DNA of 64,000 nucleotides from Leuconostoc citreum (GCF_004354555.1 NZ_PUFH01000005.1:372001-436000), one strand, 5' to 3'; shown: positions 32,362 through 42,708, counted from the first letter of the stretch. Made by a program: numbers and translations. Notes: a model not told the origin generated them from the letters alone.

Positions 32362-34242
32362 CTATCCCTCAACAATCTCGCTCAAATAACTCCAGCGTGT
32401 CATTTTTTCATCTAACTGTTTTTCTAGTTGCTCTTGTTCTTTTTGTAATTCACCCAATTTAACATAATCAGTACCAAACTGTGCCATTTTATCAGGAATG
32501 GTTCGAATGCTTGACTCGATTTCAGTAATTTCATCTTCAATCGTGGCCCACTCTTTTTTTTCTTGATAAGTCAATTTTTTCTTGGTTGCTTTGGTTATCA
32601 CAGGCTTGGCGTTCGGCGCTATTTTATCAGTTTCTGGTGACTGTAATAATTGCTCATCTAAATAGTCACTAAATAAACCATTGTATTGCTCAATATTACC
32701 ATTACCTTGGAACATGTATAGTTTTGTTGCTACCTTATCCAAGAAATAACGATCGTGGGAAACCGTAATGACAGCACCAGAAAAACGGGACAAAAAATCT
32801 TCTAAAACGGTTAACGTGCCAATATCTAAATCGTTTGTCGGTTCATCAAGTAACAAAACATTTGGCTGTTGCAAAAGTAGTTTCAACAAATACAGCCGCC
32901 GTTTCTCGCCACCAGATAACTTACGAATTAACGTACCGTGCATAAACGGTGGAAATAAAAACTGCTCTAATAAGTCAGATACACTAATTTGGTTGCCATC
33001 TTTGTCTGTTACAGCACTAGCAACATCAGAAAGATAAGCAATCACACGCTTATCCTCAGGAATATCTTCTGTGACTTGAGTATAATAGGCTAACTTAACG
33101 GTATCTCCTAGTTCTATTGTGCCACTGGTTAAGGGTAATTTCCCTGCGATAGCATTGAGAAGCGTTGATTTTCCTGCACCATTTGCACCAGTAATGCCAA
33201 TGCGATCGCCAGAAGACACACGCAGATTAAAGTCATTTAAAATAACTTGTTGTCCAAACGTCACGCCAGCATGTTCAATGACAATGACTTTCTTACCAAG
33301 TCGCTGTTGCCCAAGGTTAACAGCAACATCTTCATCGACCTGTAAATTTCCCATTTGTGATTCTAACTCGGCAAAAGCATTTTCTCTGGCTGTCTGTTTT
33401 GTTGTTCGTGCTCTGGCAGATTTTCTCATCCATGCTAATTCGCGCTTATACAACTGTTGTTGCTTATGTTCAGCTAGTTTACTTTGTGCAACGCGCTCTG
33501 CTTTACCGGTCATGTAATCTTGGTAGTTACCTTTATATTCGTATAACTGACCGAAAGATAATTCAAAAATACGATTTGTGACAGCATCTAAAAAGTAACG
33601 ATCATGCGTCACCACCAGAACTGCACCTTTATAGTCGCTCAAAAATTTTTCCAACCAAGCGATAGAATCAAAATCAAGATGGTTGGTTGGCTCGTCTAGA
33701 ATCAATAAATCCGGTGCTTCAATTAGTACTTGCGCTAAACCAACACGCTTGCGTTGACCACCAGAAAGTTCGCGTACGCGATGTTGTAATTCTGGCATAT
33801 GTAGCTGCGTTAAAATCGATTTGATATGCGCCTCTGTTGTCCACGCATCCTCCGTATCCATTTCATTCTGAGCAATTTCAAATTTTTGGGCAATTTTGGG
33901 ATCCGTGGGATTTGCGCTAAACTGCTGTAAAGCATACTCATAAGCGCGAATTGTTTTAAAAATAGGTTGACTTCCCGATAGAATGGCATCCATTACTAAA
34001 GCATCATCGTTTAATTTCGGGTCTTGAGTTAAATAGCCAATGGTATAGTCGTTTTGTGTGGTAATCGTGCCACCGTCAGCAAGATGAACACCCGAAATAG
34101 CATTCAGTAATGATGTCTTGCCAGAGCCATTGACGCCGATAAGTCCAACGCGATCACCCTCGGTGATTAAAAACGAGATGTCATCAAATAAAATTTTTTC
34201 GCCGTATGTACTTTTTAAGTTTTCTACTCTAAATTGTTTCAT
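32362..34242 (-). CDS. uup: ABC-F family ATPase, Uup-like
   Basis: A cytoplasmic protein of 626 residues with two ABC domains and no membrane part. Walker A motifs are GVNGSGKTSLL and GANGAGKSTLL; signatures are LSGGQRKRVGLAQVL and LSGGEKRRLYLLKLL. A charged linker lies between the domains, and a coiled-coil C-terminal domain of about 90 residues (LTYQEKKEWATIEDEITEIE) is characteristic of Uup-type members. These proteins act on ribosomes or on DNA repair intermediates. An antibiotic-resistance role is less likely, given the C-terminal domain. Confidence 0.88.
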   Translation of the reverse strand: MKQFRVENLKSTYGEKILFDDISFLITEGDRVGLIGVNGSGKTSLLNAISGVHLADGGTITTQNDYTIGYLTQDPKLNDDALVMDAILSGSQPIFKTIRAYEYALQQFSANPTDPKIAQKFEIAQNEMDTEDAWTTEAHIKSILTQLHMPELQHRVRELSGGQRKRVGLAQVLIEAPDLLILDEPTNHLDFDSIAWLEKFLSDYKGAVLVVTHDRYFLDAVTNRIFELSFGQLYEYKGNYQDYMTGKAERVAQSKLAEHKQQQLYKRELAWMRKSARARTTKQTARENAFAELESQMGNLQVDEDVAVNLGQQRLGKKVIVIEHAGVTFGQQVILNDFNLRVSSGDRIGITGANGAGKSTLLNAIAGKLPLTSGTIELGDTVKLAYYTQVTEDIPEDKRVIAYLSDVASAVTDKDGNQISVSDLLEQFLFPPFMHGTLIRKLSGGEKRRLYLLKLLLQQPNVLLLDEPTNDLDIGTLTVLEDFLSRFSGAVITVSHDRYFLDKVATKLYMFQGNGNIEQYNGLFSDYLDEQLLQSPETDKIAPNAKPVITKATKKKLTYQEKKEWATIEDEITEIESSIRTIPDKMAQFGTDYVKLGELQKEQEQLEKQLDEKMTRWSYLSEIVEG

Positions 34243-34346
34243 ATTTCTATTATACTTGATTTTTGAGCTATAATAGCAAACTAATGAAAAAAATCTATCT
34301 TTAAGGTAGCGTTATTTGATTAGGCAAATCATTCTCATATGCCCAA

Positions 34347-34396
34347 CAAAAAAAGCACTAGCCAAATGTCTCTGCGCATTGACTCGTGCTTTTTTT
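34347..34396 (-). terminator. Terminator of ackA
   Basis: AAAAAAGCAC pairs with GTGCTTTTTT around an internal loop of about 28 bases, with T runs at both ends. It follows the ackA stop directly. Confidence 0.7.
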
Positions 34397-34398
34397 AG

Positions 34399-35646
34399 TT
34401 AACGTAATGCTTCAACATCACGTGCAATCATCAACTCTTCGTTAGTTGGAATCAATAATCCAGCAACAGATGAGTCTTGTGTTGTCAAAATAGTTTCTTT
34501 ACCACGAACGTTATTGGCTTCAGCGTCGAGCTTCACACCAGCAAAAGCAAGTGATTCTAACACCTTAGCACGTGTTACTGCATCGTTTTCACCGATACCA
34601 GCTGTGAAGATAACCGCATCAACACGGCCCAGTTCAGCAAAGTATTGTCCAGCGTAACGAATAACACGATCATAAAACATATCTAATGCTAACTTGGCAT
34701 GCGTATTTGTGTCTTGAACATCTTCTAAATCACGCATGTCACTTGAAATAGTTGAGATACCCAGTAGGCCGGATTTTTTATTCAAAACAGATAGCATCTC
34801 TTCGTTAGATAATCCTTCACGTTCTTGAATATAATAAACCAATGATGGATCAACATCGCCCGAACGCGTTGCCATTGTGACACCTGCTAAAGGTGTGAAT
34901 CCCATAGACGTGTCATACGATTTACCATTTTTGATTGCTGTAATTGATGCTCCAGCACCCAAATGGAAAGAAATCGCGTTGAACTGTTCTAATGGTATGT
35001 TTAACATTTCAGCAGCACGTTCTGTAACGTAACGATGTGATGTACCATGAGCACCATACTTACGTGCGCCATAACGTGCATAATATTCGTAAGGAATACT
35101 ATAAAGATAGTTCTTTTCAGGCATTGTTTGATGGAATGATGTATCAAAAACAGCAACTGAGAGCGCATCTGGCAATAGCTTTTGGAAAGCACGAATACCC
35201 ATCGCATTCGCTGGATTGTGAAGTGGTGCATAGTCTGCTAAACGATCAATTTTTGCCAAGACTTCTTCTGTGACAACAACTGAGTGATTAAACCACTCAC
35301 CACCGGCAACAACACGATGTCCAACCCCTGTAATTTCACTGAAATCCTTAACAATACCAAGATCTGTTAACTTCTGCAGTAAGACATCAATGGCCTGATC
35401 GTGATTTTTAATTGCCATCTCATGTTCAAATTTTTGACCACCATTTTTTGTTAGTGAAATATGACCTTCTTCGGCACCAATTAAACGCTTTGGTTCAATA
35501 TCTTTACCGTACTTAATTGTAATTTCGGCATTATCTTGACCAATACGTTCGATAATTCCTTGCATCAATACTGTTTCCTCAGGCATTTCTAGCAATTGGA
35601 ATTTCAATGATGAGCTACCAGCGTTAACCGCCATGACTTTTGACAT
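34399..35646 (-). CDS. ackA: Acetate kinase
   Basis: A protein of 415 residues that makes ATP from acetyl phosphate, the energy-yielding end of the phosphoketolase pathway. Motifs are VMAVNAGSSSLKFQLL at the start, VFDTSFHQTMP, GAHGTSHRYV, HLGAGASI and TAGIGEND. The start has only a weak ribosome site (AAGGTAG). It stands alone, divergent from the amidase gene. The family assignment is secure. Confidence 0.96.
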   Translation of the reverse strand: MSKVMAVNAGSSSLKFQLLEMPEETVLMQGIIERIGQDNAEITIKYGKDIEPKRLIGAEEGHISLTKNGGQKFEHEMAIKNHDQAIDVLLQKLTDLGIVKDFSEITGVGHRVVAGGEWFNHSVVVTEEVLAKIDRLADYAPLHNPANAMGIRAFQKLLPDALSVAVFDTSFHQTMPEKNYLYSIPYEYYARYGARKYGAHGTSHRYVTERAAEMLNIPLEQFNAISFHLGAGASITAIKNGKSYDTSMGFTPLAGVTMATRSGDVDPSLVYYIQEREGLSNEEMLSVLNKKSGLLGISTISSDMRDLEDVQDTNTHAKLALDMFYDRVIRYAGQYFAELGRVDAVIFTAGIGENDAVTRAKVLESLAFAGVKLDAEANNVRGKETILTTQDSSVAGLLIPTNEELMIARDVEALR

Positions 35647-35804
35647 CGTGTCTACCTTTTTAACCTTTAAATGTATTCATAACAGTGTTTACCCTATTAT
35701 GTCATAAAAACATTGTAACATTTTTTGAAAATAAAGAACACGTTGATATAACAGTAATATGTTACAATATTTATACATTAAAAAGTATTTTCAGTAGGTA
35801 AGAA

Positions 35805-36707
35805 ATGATAAAAAAATGGTTGTTAAGCAATTTAATCGGTGTTATTATTACGGTTTTTGTTTTAATAAGCACTTTTGGATCAATATACACGCTTGCTAAC
35901 AAAGACCGTATCACAACGCGACCAATGAACGTACAATTGCGAACTGGTCCTGGTATACAATATCAATCAGCAGCAACGTTAAAAAAGGGTACCAACTTAC
36001 TAATTATGGAGAAAGTACGTGGCTGGTACAAAGTGCGTCGTACAGACAATGAAAAAATTGGTTGGGTTGCAAGTTGGGTCGCTGAAGCGAAAACATTGCG
36101 TGTTGCCACCCCTATCAGCGAGGCAACAATTGTCCTTGATCCTGGGCATGGTGGTGATCCAGATAAAAGGTATGATGGCTTGCCAGGTGATAATGGCTCA
36201 TCTTCAGCTGACGGAAAGCATTTCGAAAAAACATATACACTTAGCACTGCCAGAGCAATTCGCGACAAACTTCAACAGACCGGCGCTCGCGTTTTCATGA
36301 CACGCGATTCAGACGTTATCATCCCCCTACTACACATTCCACGCCTAACAGAAAAGTACCAAGCAGACGCGCAAATATCTATTCATTTTGATCATGATGG
36401 GGATGAAAACAATGCAACCAGTGCCACGGGAATTTCCCAATACTATTATCATAACAATGGTAAGCAACTCACTGAAGCATTACATCAGTCGTTAAACCAA
36501 CTCCCGCTACCTAACCGAGGAAGTGATACCGCTAAGTACGTTGTCCTAGATCAAGTGACTCGCCCTGCAACGCTTTTAGAGTTAGGGTACATTAATAATC
36601 CTTCTGATTTTAAACATATTCGTACAGCAGTCTATCAAAAAGAAATTGCTAACGCTGTAACTGCAGGTCTGCAATCTTATTTCAAACAAACCATGGAGAG
36701 AAAATAA
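35805..36707 (+). CDS. N-acetylmuramoyl-L-alanine amidase with SH3 domain
   Basis: A secreted or membrane-anchored cell-wall hydrolase of 300 residues. An N-terminal hydrophobic segment (LIGVIITVFVLISTFGSIY) is followed by a bacterial SH3 domain (about residues 40-95, VQLRTGPGIQYQSAATLKKG) and an Amidase_3 zinc domain. Zinc ligands are expected in LDPGHGG, in the Glu of HFEKTYTLS, and in SIHFDHD; the catalytic Glu is in LLELGYINN. It cleaves the amide between muramic acid and the peptide stem. It shares a TAATG overlap with the following small gene. Confidence 0.9.
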   Translation: MIKKWLLSNLIGVIITVFVLISTFGSIYTLANKDRITTRPMNVQLRTGPGIQYQSAATLKKGTNLLIMEKVRGWYKVRRTDNEKIGWVASWVAEAKTLRVATPISEATIVLDPGHGGDPDKRYDGLPGDNGSSSADGKHFEKTYTLSTARAIRDKLQQTGARVFMTRDSDVIIPLLHIPRLTEKYQADAQISIHFDHDGDENNATSATGISQYYYHNNGKQLTEALHQSLNQLPLPNRGSDTAKYVVLDQVTRPATLLELGYINNPSDFKHIRTAVYQKEIANAVTAGLQSYFKQTMERK

Positions 36708-37006
36708 TGCCACTTTTTAACAAAGCAAAACAAAAATTAAAAGCTACAATTGATACGCAAACTACCGAAAAGGTGGAAACACATTTAGAAGGTTTACTCG
36801 TACAGCCCTTCGCTTATAAAAAACTACTCATCATCTACCGCATTGAACAATATCCTAGCACAAGCAATCATATCGATAATAAAATTTTGACTTTTGATAA
36901 AAAAGAGCCGTTATCAGAACAGCGCTATCACGAAATTATCGAACGCCTAAAAAATGACGATAGCGACCGTATCGCAATTGTTAATATTTTACCTCTAGTT
37001 GAATGA
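36707..37006 (+). CDS. Hypothetical protein downstream of the amidase
   Basis: A cytoplasmic protein of 99 residues, overlapping the amidase stop by one base, so co-translated. It has a basic start (PLFNKAKQKLKATI) and an alpha/beta pattern (YKKLLIIYRIEQY, then IAIVNILPLVE). I do not recognise a family. A bidirectional terminator follows. Confidence 0.65.
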   Translation: MPLFNKAKQKLKATIDTQTTEKVETHLEGLLVQPFAYKKLLIIYRIEQYPSTSNHIDNKILTFDKKEPLSEQRYHEIIERLKNDDSDRIAIVNILPLVE

Positions 37007-37012
37007 AATGCT

Positions 37013-37055
37013 AAAAAAGCACATGCTGATCTTATCAGATTACATGTGCTTTTTA
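37013..37055. terminator. Bidirectional terminator
   Basis: AAAAAGCACATG pairs with CATGTGCTTTTT, with an inner CTGAT/ATCAG hairpin. It separates the convergent 99-residue gene and the cyclo-ligase gene and touches the stop of the latter. Confidence 0.9.
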
Positions 37056-37586
37056 TACTGTTATGATATGTGCCACTTTTTGATCATGCTGCTCAACTGG
37101 TAATACTGCTAACATTTGTACACTTAAAGCCAATGCCACACTATTGCCAGTATACTGAGCTAAAAAGCGATCATAATACCCCGCGCCAAATCCTAAGCGC
37201 TGACCCGATATAGTATATGCTAATCCGGGTACAATAACCAAATCAATGGCCGCTGCATTAAAAGTATGATTACTTGTCGGCTCCTTAATATCAAATGCTG
37301 CACGAGTATACATTGAATCAGCGTTAATAGCAATAAATTGCATTTGATGATCCATGATTTTTGGTACCACCACCACTTTATGTTCATCCCATGCTTTTTC
37401 AATGATAGGTTGCGTATCTAGTTCAAAAGCTGTACTTAATACGACAGCAATAACTTGTGCTTGTTGCCATTGTGATGAATGAAATAATTGACGGCGTAAG
37501 TTATTCTCTTCGGTTTGTCTAGGCACCCCAACAAATTCAACTAAGCGTTCTTTTTGCTGTATTCGTAATTTTTTTTTATCTAACAT
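37053..37586 (-). CDS. 5-formyltetrahydrofolate cyclo-ligase
   Basis: A protein of 177 residues. It converts 5-formyl-THF to 5,10-methenyl-THF using ATP. The start has the basic KKLRIQQKE helix, and the signature GFGAGYYDRFL lies at about residues 135-145. It is next to glyA, another folate one-carbon enzyme and the source of the inhibitor it removes, which supports the assignment. It is separated from glyA by a terminator, so the two are likely separate transcripts. Confidence 0.92.
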   Translation of the reverse strand: MLDKKKLRIQQKERLVEFVGVPRQTEENNLRRQLFHSSQWQQAQVIAVVLSTAFELDTQPIIEKAWDEHKVVVVPKIMDHQMQFIAINADSMYTRAAFDIKEPTSNHTFNAAAIDLVIVPGLAYTISGQRLGFGAGYYDRFLAQYTGNSVALALSVQMLAVLPVEQHDQKVAHIITV

Positions 37587-37607
37587 GACTAATCTCCAAT
37601 ATAAAAA

Positions 37608-37623
37608 AGCTGGTAACCCAGCT
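37608..37623 (-). terminator. Terminator of glyA
   Basis: A 6-bp stem (AGCTGG/CCAGCT) with a 4-base loop is followed by six T on the minus strand, directly after the glyA stop. Confidence 0.8.
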
Positions 37624-37630
37624 GATTATA

Positions 37631-38863
37631 TTATTCAAATAAATGTGTCATAGCTAAAATTTCAGCTTCTTTTTTAACGTCTTTCAGCACTTTTGCATCA
37701 TCGTAATGATGAATAGCTGTCACAATAAGTTCTGCCACATGGCGTGCATCCGCTTCATTGAATCCCCGTGTCGTAATTGCTGGTGTCCCAATACGAATAC
37801 CTGAAGTGATGAATGGACTCAATGTTTCATTGGGAAGTGCTTCTTTATTTGTTGTAATCGAAACACTGTCTAAGAGTTCTTGTGTCTGTTTGCCATTCAA
37901 ACCAGTTTTTGTCAAATCTAAGTTAAACAAATGGTTGTCTGTACCGCCAGCAACAACACGAATATCTTCGGTTGCTGTGAAAACTTCAGCCATAGCTTGT
38001 GCGTTTTTAATAATTTGTGCCGCATACGCTTTAAATTCAGGCTGCAATGCTTCGCCAAATGCAATAGCCTTTCCTGCAATAACATGCTCTAATGGACCAC
38101 CCTGAGAACCTGGGAAAATGGCAGAATTAATTTTTTTCGCATATTTTTCTTGCGACAAAATCACACCACCACGTGGTCCACGTAATGTTTTATGTGTTGT
38201 GGAAGTGACTACATCAGCAATACCAACTGGATTTGGATGTAACCCAGCGGCCACTAAACCAGCAATATGCGCCATATCAACCATCAAATAAGCACCCACT
38301 TCATCAGCTATTTCACGGAATTTATTGAAATCAATGATACGTGAATAAGCAGAAGCACCAGCAACAATCATTTGTGGTTGTACTTCACGAGCTTGTTTAG
38401 CAATTGCTTCATAATCTAACTGTTCACTTTCTGCATCTAGACCGTAAGTATATGATTGATACATTTTACCTGAAAATGATACCTTGGCACCATGTGTTAA
38501 ATGCCCACCGGCATCAAGATCCATACCTAAAATCTTATCGCCTGGCTGCAAAAATGCCATGTATGCAGCTGCATTAGCCTGAGAACCAGAATGTGGTTGA
38601 ACGTTGGCATATTCAGCACCAAAAAGTGCCTTCAAACGATCAATAGCCAATTGCTCGACAACATCAACATATTCCGTTCCGCCATAATAACGTTTGTAAG
38701 GATATCCCTCAGCATACTTGTTCGTCAATACTGATCCTTGGGCTGCACGAACACCCTTTGACGCGAAATTTTCAGATGCAATTAACTCGATTGTACGATT
38801 TTGACGGGCACCCTCTTGTTGAATAGCACTCCATACCTCAGGGTCTAGTTCTTTAAATGACAT
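37631..38863 (-). CDS. glyA: Serine hydroxymethyltransferase
   Basis: A PLP enzyme of 410 residues that makes glycine and 5,10-methylene-THF from serine. Motifs are [10 protein letters not shown] near the start, the PLP-lysine region [14 protein letters not shown], and [13 protein letters not shown] lies 7 bases before the ATG. The gene is monocistronic. Confidence 0.96.
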   Translation of the reverse strand: MSFKELDPEVWSAIQQEGARQNRTIELIASENFASKGVRAAQGSVLTNKYAEGYPYKRYYGGTEYVDVVEQLAIDRLKALFGAEYANVQPHSGSQANAAAYMAFLQPGDKILGMDLDAGGHLTHGAKVSFSGKMYQSYTYGLDAESEQLDYEAIAKQAREVQPQMIVAGASAYSRIIDFNKFREIADEVGAYLMVDMAHIAGLVAAGLHPNPVGIADVVTSTTHKTLRGPRGGVILSQEKYAKKINSAIFPGSQGGPLEHVIAGKAIAFGEALQPEFKAYAAQIIKNAQAMAEVFTATEDIRVVAGGTDNHLFNLDLTKTGLNGKQTQELLDSVSITTNKEALPNETLSPFITSGIRIGTPAITTRGFNEADARHVAELIVTAIHHYDDAKVLKDVKKEAEILAMTHLFE

Positions 38864-38978
38864 GACGTTCTCCTAAATTCATTAATAGCTTAATTATAAC
38901 TTGTTTTTTGACTTTTTTCACTTTTAATTATACGTGTAAAAACGAATTATTGGTTTTTTTATCTAGAAATGTTCGTCA

Positions 38979-40439
38979 TTAAAAGATTTGATGCCTTAAA
39001 ACTGTTGTCATTTGATTTGGTGCGATAGTTTGCGTATGAATCACTGGTCGCTGAAAAAGCAACTGAATTTGTTCCGGTATGACAACATTGCTTTTGTCAG
39101 CGAGTTGCTTTAGGCCATCATATTCATTCAGGGGTGTTTCACCTAGCGCATTGAGTACCGTATCAGCGAATTTAAACGGACTAGCAGTAGCAGCTAAGAT
39201 AGTTGTCCCAGATATGTCAAGTTGGTTATAAACATATTGCCCAACAGCTGTGTGTGGATCAATTACATAATTTCCCTCTTCAAACACACGTTTAATTGTC
39301 TTCAAAACTTCTGTTTGTGAAGCACTCGCGGCTTTAAACTGTGATAAGTTGGCCTGTGTTGACGGTTTTAAAGTGTAATGCCCTTGTTCATCTAAGGCAT
39401 TCATATATTCTCTTACTTCCTCAGTATTACGACCAGACGCAAAGTATAATAGACGCTCTAAGTTACTGGAAACTAAGATGTCCATTGCAGGGGCGTTGGT
39501 TACCTTAAATGTGCGTTGTCGATCATATGTGCCAGTGTTAAAGAAGTCTGTTAAAACATTATTTTCATTTGACGCCACAACAAATTGTGCAACAGGCAAG
39601 CCAATCTGACTAGCATAGTAAGCCGCCAACATATTACCAAAATTACCGGTAGGTACAACGATATTAATGGCCTCACCACTTGCAATTTGATGTTGTTTAA
39701 CTAATTGCGCATAGGCATGAATATAATAAACAATTTGTGGCACTAACCGCCCGATATTAATGGAATTTGCCGAAGAGAATCGCAAATGCTTGTCGGCTAA
39801 ATCGGCTGCTAACGATTGGTCTGACAATAATGATTTAACAGCTTTCTGCGCATCATCAAAATTACCACTAATAGCCGTTACGTGAGCATTGTGCGCTGGC
39901 TCGGTTTGCATTTGTCGTCTTTGAATGTCACTAACACCAACCTCTGGATAAAATACAACAATATCAGTATGTTGTACATCTCCAAAACCACTCATAGCAG
40001 CTGTTCCGGTATCACCAGAAGTTGCAGTTAAAATGACAATGCCATCATCAAGACCTTGCTTTTTGGCAGCCGTTGTCATCAAATGTGGCAAAGCCTGTAA
40101 TGCAACATCTTTAAAAGCTAATGTTGGGCCATGAAATAGTTCAATATAAAACAAATCATCGGCTTGATGATATGACACAATGTCCTCAGTCGTCCACTGT
40201 TTACCATAAGCTTTGTCTATCACACAATCGATTTCATTAACACTAAAGTCATCAAAGAAACCGTCAAAGATTAATGTTGCGATATCAGCATAAGTTTGTT
40301 TTTGCAGTTGCGTCCAATCCAATTCAATATTTGGCCAACTTTCTGGTACATATAGTCCGCCGTCAGGTGCTATGCCATTGATTATAGCTTGGCTAGCTGT
40401 CACCGCTGGTGCTTGACCACGCGTAGAAATATAGTTCAT
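38979..40439 (-). CDS. thrC: Threonine synthase
   Basis: A PLP enzyme of 486 residues that converts O-phosphohomoserine to threonine. It is of the long class, with an N-terminal domain (MNYISTRGQAPAVTASQAII) and the PLP-lysine motif GPTLAFKDVALQ. Other marks are ATSGDTGTAAMSG and VVPTGNFGNMLAAYYA. It diverges from hom across 106 bases holding overlapping promoters, so the four threonine genes form a divergent unit. Confidence 0.94.
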   Translation of the reverse strand: MNYISTRGQAPAVTASQAIINGIAPDGGLYVPESWPNIELDWTQLQKQTYADIATLIFDGFFDDFSVNEIDCVIDKAYGKQWTTEDIVSYHQADDLFYIELFHGPTLAFKDVALQALPHLMTTAAKKQGLDDGIVILTATSGDTGTAAMSGFGDVQHTDIVVFYPEVGVSDIQRRQMQTEPAHNAHVTAISGNFDDAQKAVKSLLSDQSLAADLADKHLRFSSANSINIGRLVPQIVYYIHAYAQLVKQHQIASGEAINIVVPTGNFGNMLAAYYASQIGLPVAQFVVASNENNVLTDFFNTGTYDRQRTFKVTNAPAMDILVSSNLERLLYFASGRNTEEVREYMNALDEQGHYTLKPSTQANLSQFKAASASQTEVLKTIKRVFEEGNYVIDPHTAVGQYVYNQLDISGTTILAATASPFKFADTVLNALGETPLNEYDGLKQLADKSNVVIPEQIQLLFQRPVIHTQTIAPNQMTTVLRHQIF

Positions 40440-40471
40440 CTTATCTTGGTTCCTTTTGCATTATTGACTAA

Positions 40472-40515
40472 ATTATAACAAAAAACTTCAAAATTATGAA
40501 GAAAAATGATAGTAT
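40472..40515. promoter_or_regulatory. Overlapping divergent promoters of thrC and hom
   Basis: The thrC promoter reads TTCATA-17-TATAAT on the minus strand (boxes 40495-40500 and 40472-40477). The hom promoter reads TTCAAA-17-TAGTAT on the plus strand (boxes 40487-40492 and 40510-40515). The -35 boxes fall inside the other promoter's spacer, so polymerases should exclude each other. No T-box or leader peptide is visible in the short gap. Confidence 0.7.
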
Positions 40516-40545
40516 TATTAAGAATAACACGAAAAGGAATTAACT

Positions 40546-41832
40546 ATGGATATTGGAATTGGGCTTTTTGGATTAGGCACCGTGGGCAGTGGTGTCGTAA
40601 AAATACTACAAGATAACGCTGACCAAATAGCGAAACGTACTGGCACTCATCTACTTGTTAAGCATGCTGTTGTTAATAATTTAGAGAAAAAGCGCACTGG
40701 ATTTATTAACAACTTCCCCATTACAAATGATGCCAAAGATATTTTAAACAATCCGGAAATTCAAATTGTAGTTGAGGTCATGGGGACATTAGATCAGGCT
40801 TATAAAATTATTAAAGATTCCCTCACTGCTAAAAAGCATGTTGTGACCGCTAATAAAGACCTTATCGCCAGTCGTGGACAAGAACTAGTTGCTATTGCTG
40901 AAGCTAATGGCGTGGATTTATTTTTTGAAGCAGCAGTTGCCGGTGGTATTCCAATTCTCAGAACCCTCGCCAATAGTTTTACAGCTGATGAAATTTCTCG
41001 TGTTGCCGGTATTATTAATGGGACGAGCAATTTTATATTGACACAAATGACAACCAATAAATTATCATATGCAAATGCTTTACAGTTAGCACAAAAAAAG
41101 GGCTTTGCTGAAGCTGATCCCACCAATGACGTGGCAGGATTTGACGCTGCCTATAAACTGATCATTCTATCTAATTTTGCTTTCGGTGTTCAGCCAGCTT
41201 TGGACGATCTCACTATCAATGGCATCACACACCTTACCGATGCCGATATTGAAGACGCTAATGCTTTTGGTTATGCTGTTAAATTGCTAGGTGTTGCACA
41301 ACGTGTTGGTCAAGATGCTAATGCTATTAGCATTGATGTATCACCCTATTTAGTTCCTTTCACACATCCTCTGGCAACAGTTCATAATGAGAATAACGCT
41401 GTCCTTGTTAATGGTGAATCTGTTGGAGAAATCATGTTGTATGGTCCCGGTGCCGGTGAACTACCAACCGCCAACTCTGTTCTGAGTGACTTAACCAACA
41501 TTGCCACGGATATTGCTTTAAACACACCAGGCAGACCATTCAATTCATTTAATCAAAACTTAGATATCGCCAAACCCTCTCAACGCCTATCAAGACGATT
41601 CATTGTAATTGAAGTCGATGATACACCCGGTGCTATGTATTCAGTAACGGGCATGTTTGCGGCAGCAAAGATTAGTTTTTCTGATTTAAAACAAACACCA
41701 GCAGCTAACGGCACAGCGCGATTAGTTGCACTCACTCATCCAGCAAGCGATGCACAACTTAATGTCATTCAAACGACAATACGCAATGCGGATGGTATTA
41801 ACCTAGCAGCGGAGTATAAAATTTTCTCATGA
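40546..41832 (+). CDS. hom: Homoserine dehydrogenase
   Basis: A protein of 428 residues that reduces aspartate semialdehyde to homoserine. The NAD(P) motif IGLFGLGTVGSGVV is at the start, the catalytic region FFEAAVAGGIPILRTL in the middle, and NGTSNFILTQM and EADPTNDVAGFDAAYKL are family markers. A C-terminal ACT domain (IEVDDTPGAMYSVTGMFA) implies feedback control by threonine. AAAAGGA lies 9 bases before the ATG. Its end overlaps thrB by 4 bases. Confidence 0.96.
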   Translation: MDIGIGLFGLGTVGSGVVKILQDNADQIAKRTGTHLLVKHAVVNNLEKKRTGFINNFPITNDAKDILNNPEIQIVVEVMGTLDQAYKIIKDSLTAKKHVVTANKDLIASRGQELVAIAEANGVDLFFEAAVAGGIPILRTLANSFTADEISRVAGIINGTSNFILTQMTTNKLSYANALQLAQKKGFAEADPTNDVAGFDAAYKLIILSNFAFGVQPALDDLTINGITHLTDADIEDANAFGYAVKLLGVAQRVGQDANAISIDVSPYLVPFTHPLATVHNENNAVLVNGESVGEIMLYGPGAGELPTANSVLSDLTNIATDIALNTPGRPFNSFNQNLDIAKPSQRLSRRFIVIEVDDTPGAMYSVTGMFAAAKISFSDLKQTPAANGTARLVALTHPASDAQLNVIQTTIRNADGINLAAEYKIFS

Positions 41833-42704
41833 TAAAAATTAAAGTACCAGCTACTAGCGCCAATATTGGTCCTGGTTTTGATTCGTTGGGTCTTGCGCTA
41901 GATCTTTTTCTCACCCTTGAAATACATGAGGCAACAACAACCTGGCAAGTCATTCATGAAGAGCCAGATTTACCACATGATATCACCCATTTTATTGTGC
42001 AAGCAGCGCTAACATTAACTAGCAACATGCAACCACATCGTCTTGTGGTGAAGTCAGATATCCCCTTGGCTAGAGGCCTTGGTTCTTCATCGGCTGCTTT
42101 ATTAGCTGGTTTAACTATGGCTAACATACTTGCCGATCTTAATTTATCCCCAAAAGAAATACTCAAGCAAGCTACAATGTTAGAGGGACATCCTGACAAT
42201 GTGGCGCCTGCTTTGCTTGGTGGCGCCATTTCAGCTTATTATGACGGTCATCAGGTCTATAACAGCAGTTTCCACATACCTGAAAACATCATCTTTACGG
42301 TATTTATTCCAGATTATGAATTAAAAACGGCTGAAGCCAGAAATGCTTTACCTGATGACTTCCCTTTTAAAAAGAGCATTGCTGGTAGTGCCATTAGTAA
42401 CACACTGATTGCGGCACTAGCCAATGATGACTGGCAAACTGCAAAACAATTGATTGAAAAAGATCAGTTTCATGAACAACAACGTCATCATCTAGTTCCT
42501 CATTTATTAGAAATTCGTCACATTGCACATCAGTATGATGTACTAGGAACTTATTTATCTGGGGCTGGGCCAACCGTTATCATTATGGCACCAGAAAATG
42601 AGGCCAAAATTTTACTCCCAGCCTTAACCCATCTTACAACGTCTGGAAGGACTATACAGTGCCATTTAAATCGTTCCGGCTTAACTATTACGAAAGAAGA
42701 ATAA
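41829..42704 (+). CDS. thrB: Homoserine kinase
   Basis: A GHMP-family kinase of 291 residues that makes O-phosphohomoserine. Visible motifs are VPATSANIGPGFDSLGLAL near the start, the ATP loop ARGLGSSSAALLAG, and YLSGAGPTVIIM near the end. It starts inside the hom stop (ATGA overlap), so translation is coupled. It is followed 4 bases later by the aspartate kinase gene. Confidence 0.96.
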   Translation: MIKIKVPATSANIGPGFDSLGLALDLFLTLEIHEATTTWQVIHEEPDLPHDITHFIVQAALTLTSNMQPHRLVVKSDIPLARGLGSSSAALLAGLTMANILADLNLSPKEILKQATMLEGHPDNVAPALLGGAISAYYDGHQVYNSSFHIPENIIFTVFIPDYELKTAEARNALPDDFPFKKSIAGSAISNTLIAALANDDWQTAKQLIEKDQFHEQQRHHLVPHLLEIRHIAHQYDVLGTYLSGAGPTVIIMAPENEAKILLPALTHLTTSGRTIQCHLNRSGLTITKEE

Positions 42705-42708
42705 TCAC

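Noticed and set aside
32362-34242. Antibiotic-resistance ABC-F protein
   Set aside because: The long coiled-coil C-terminal domain and housekeeping context fit Uup; nothing points to a resistance type.
40440-40545. T-box leader or threonine attenuator for hom or thrC
   Set aside because: The 106-base gap is filled by two promoters and ribosome sites; there is no room for a leader structure and no T-box motif.
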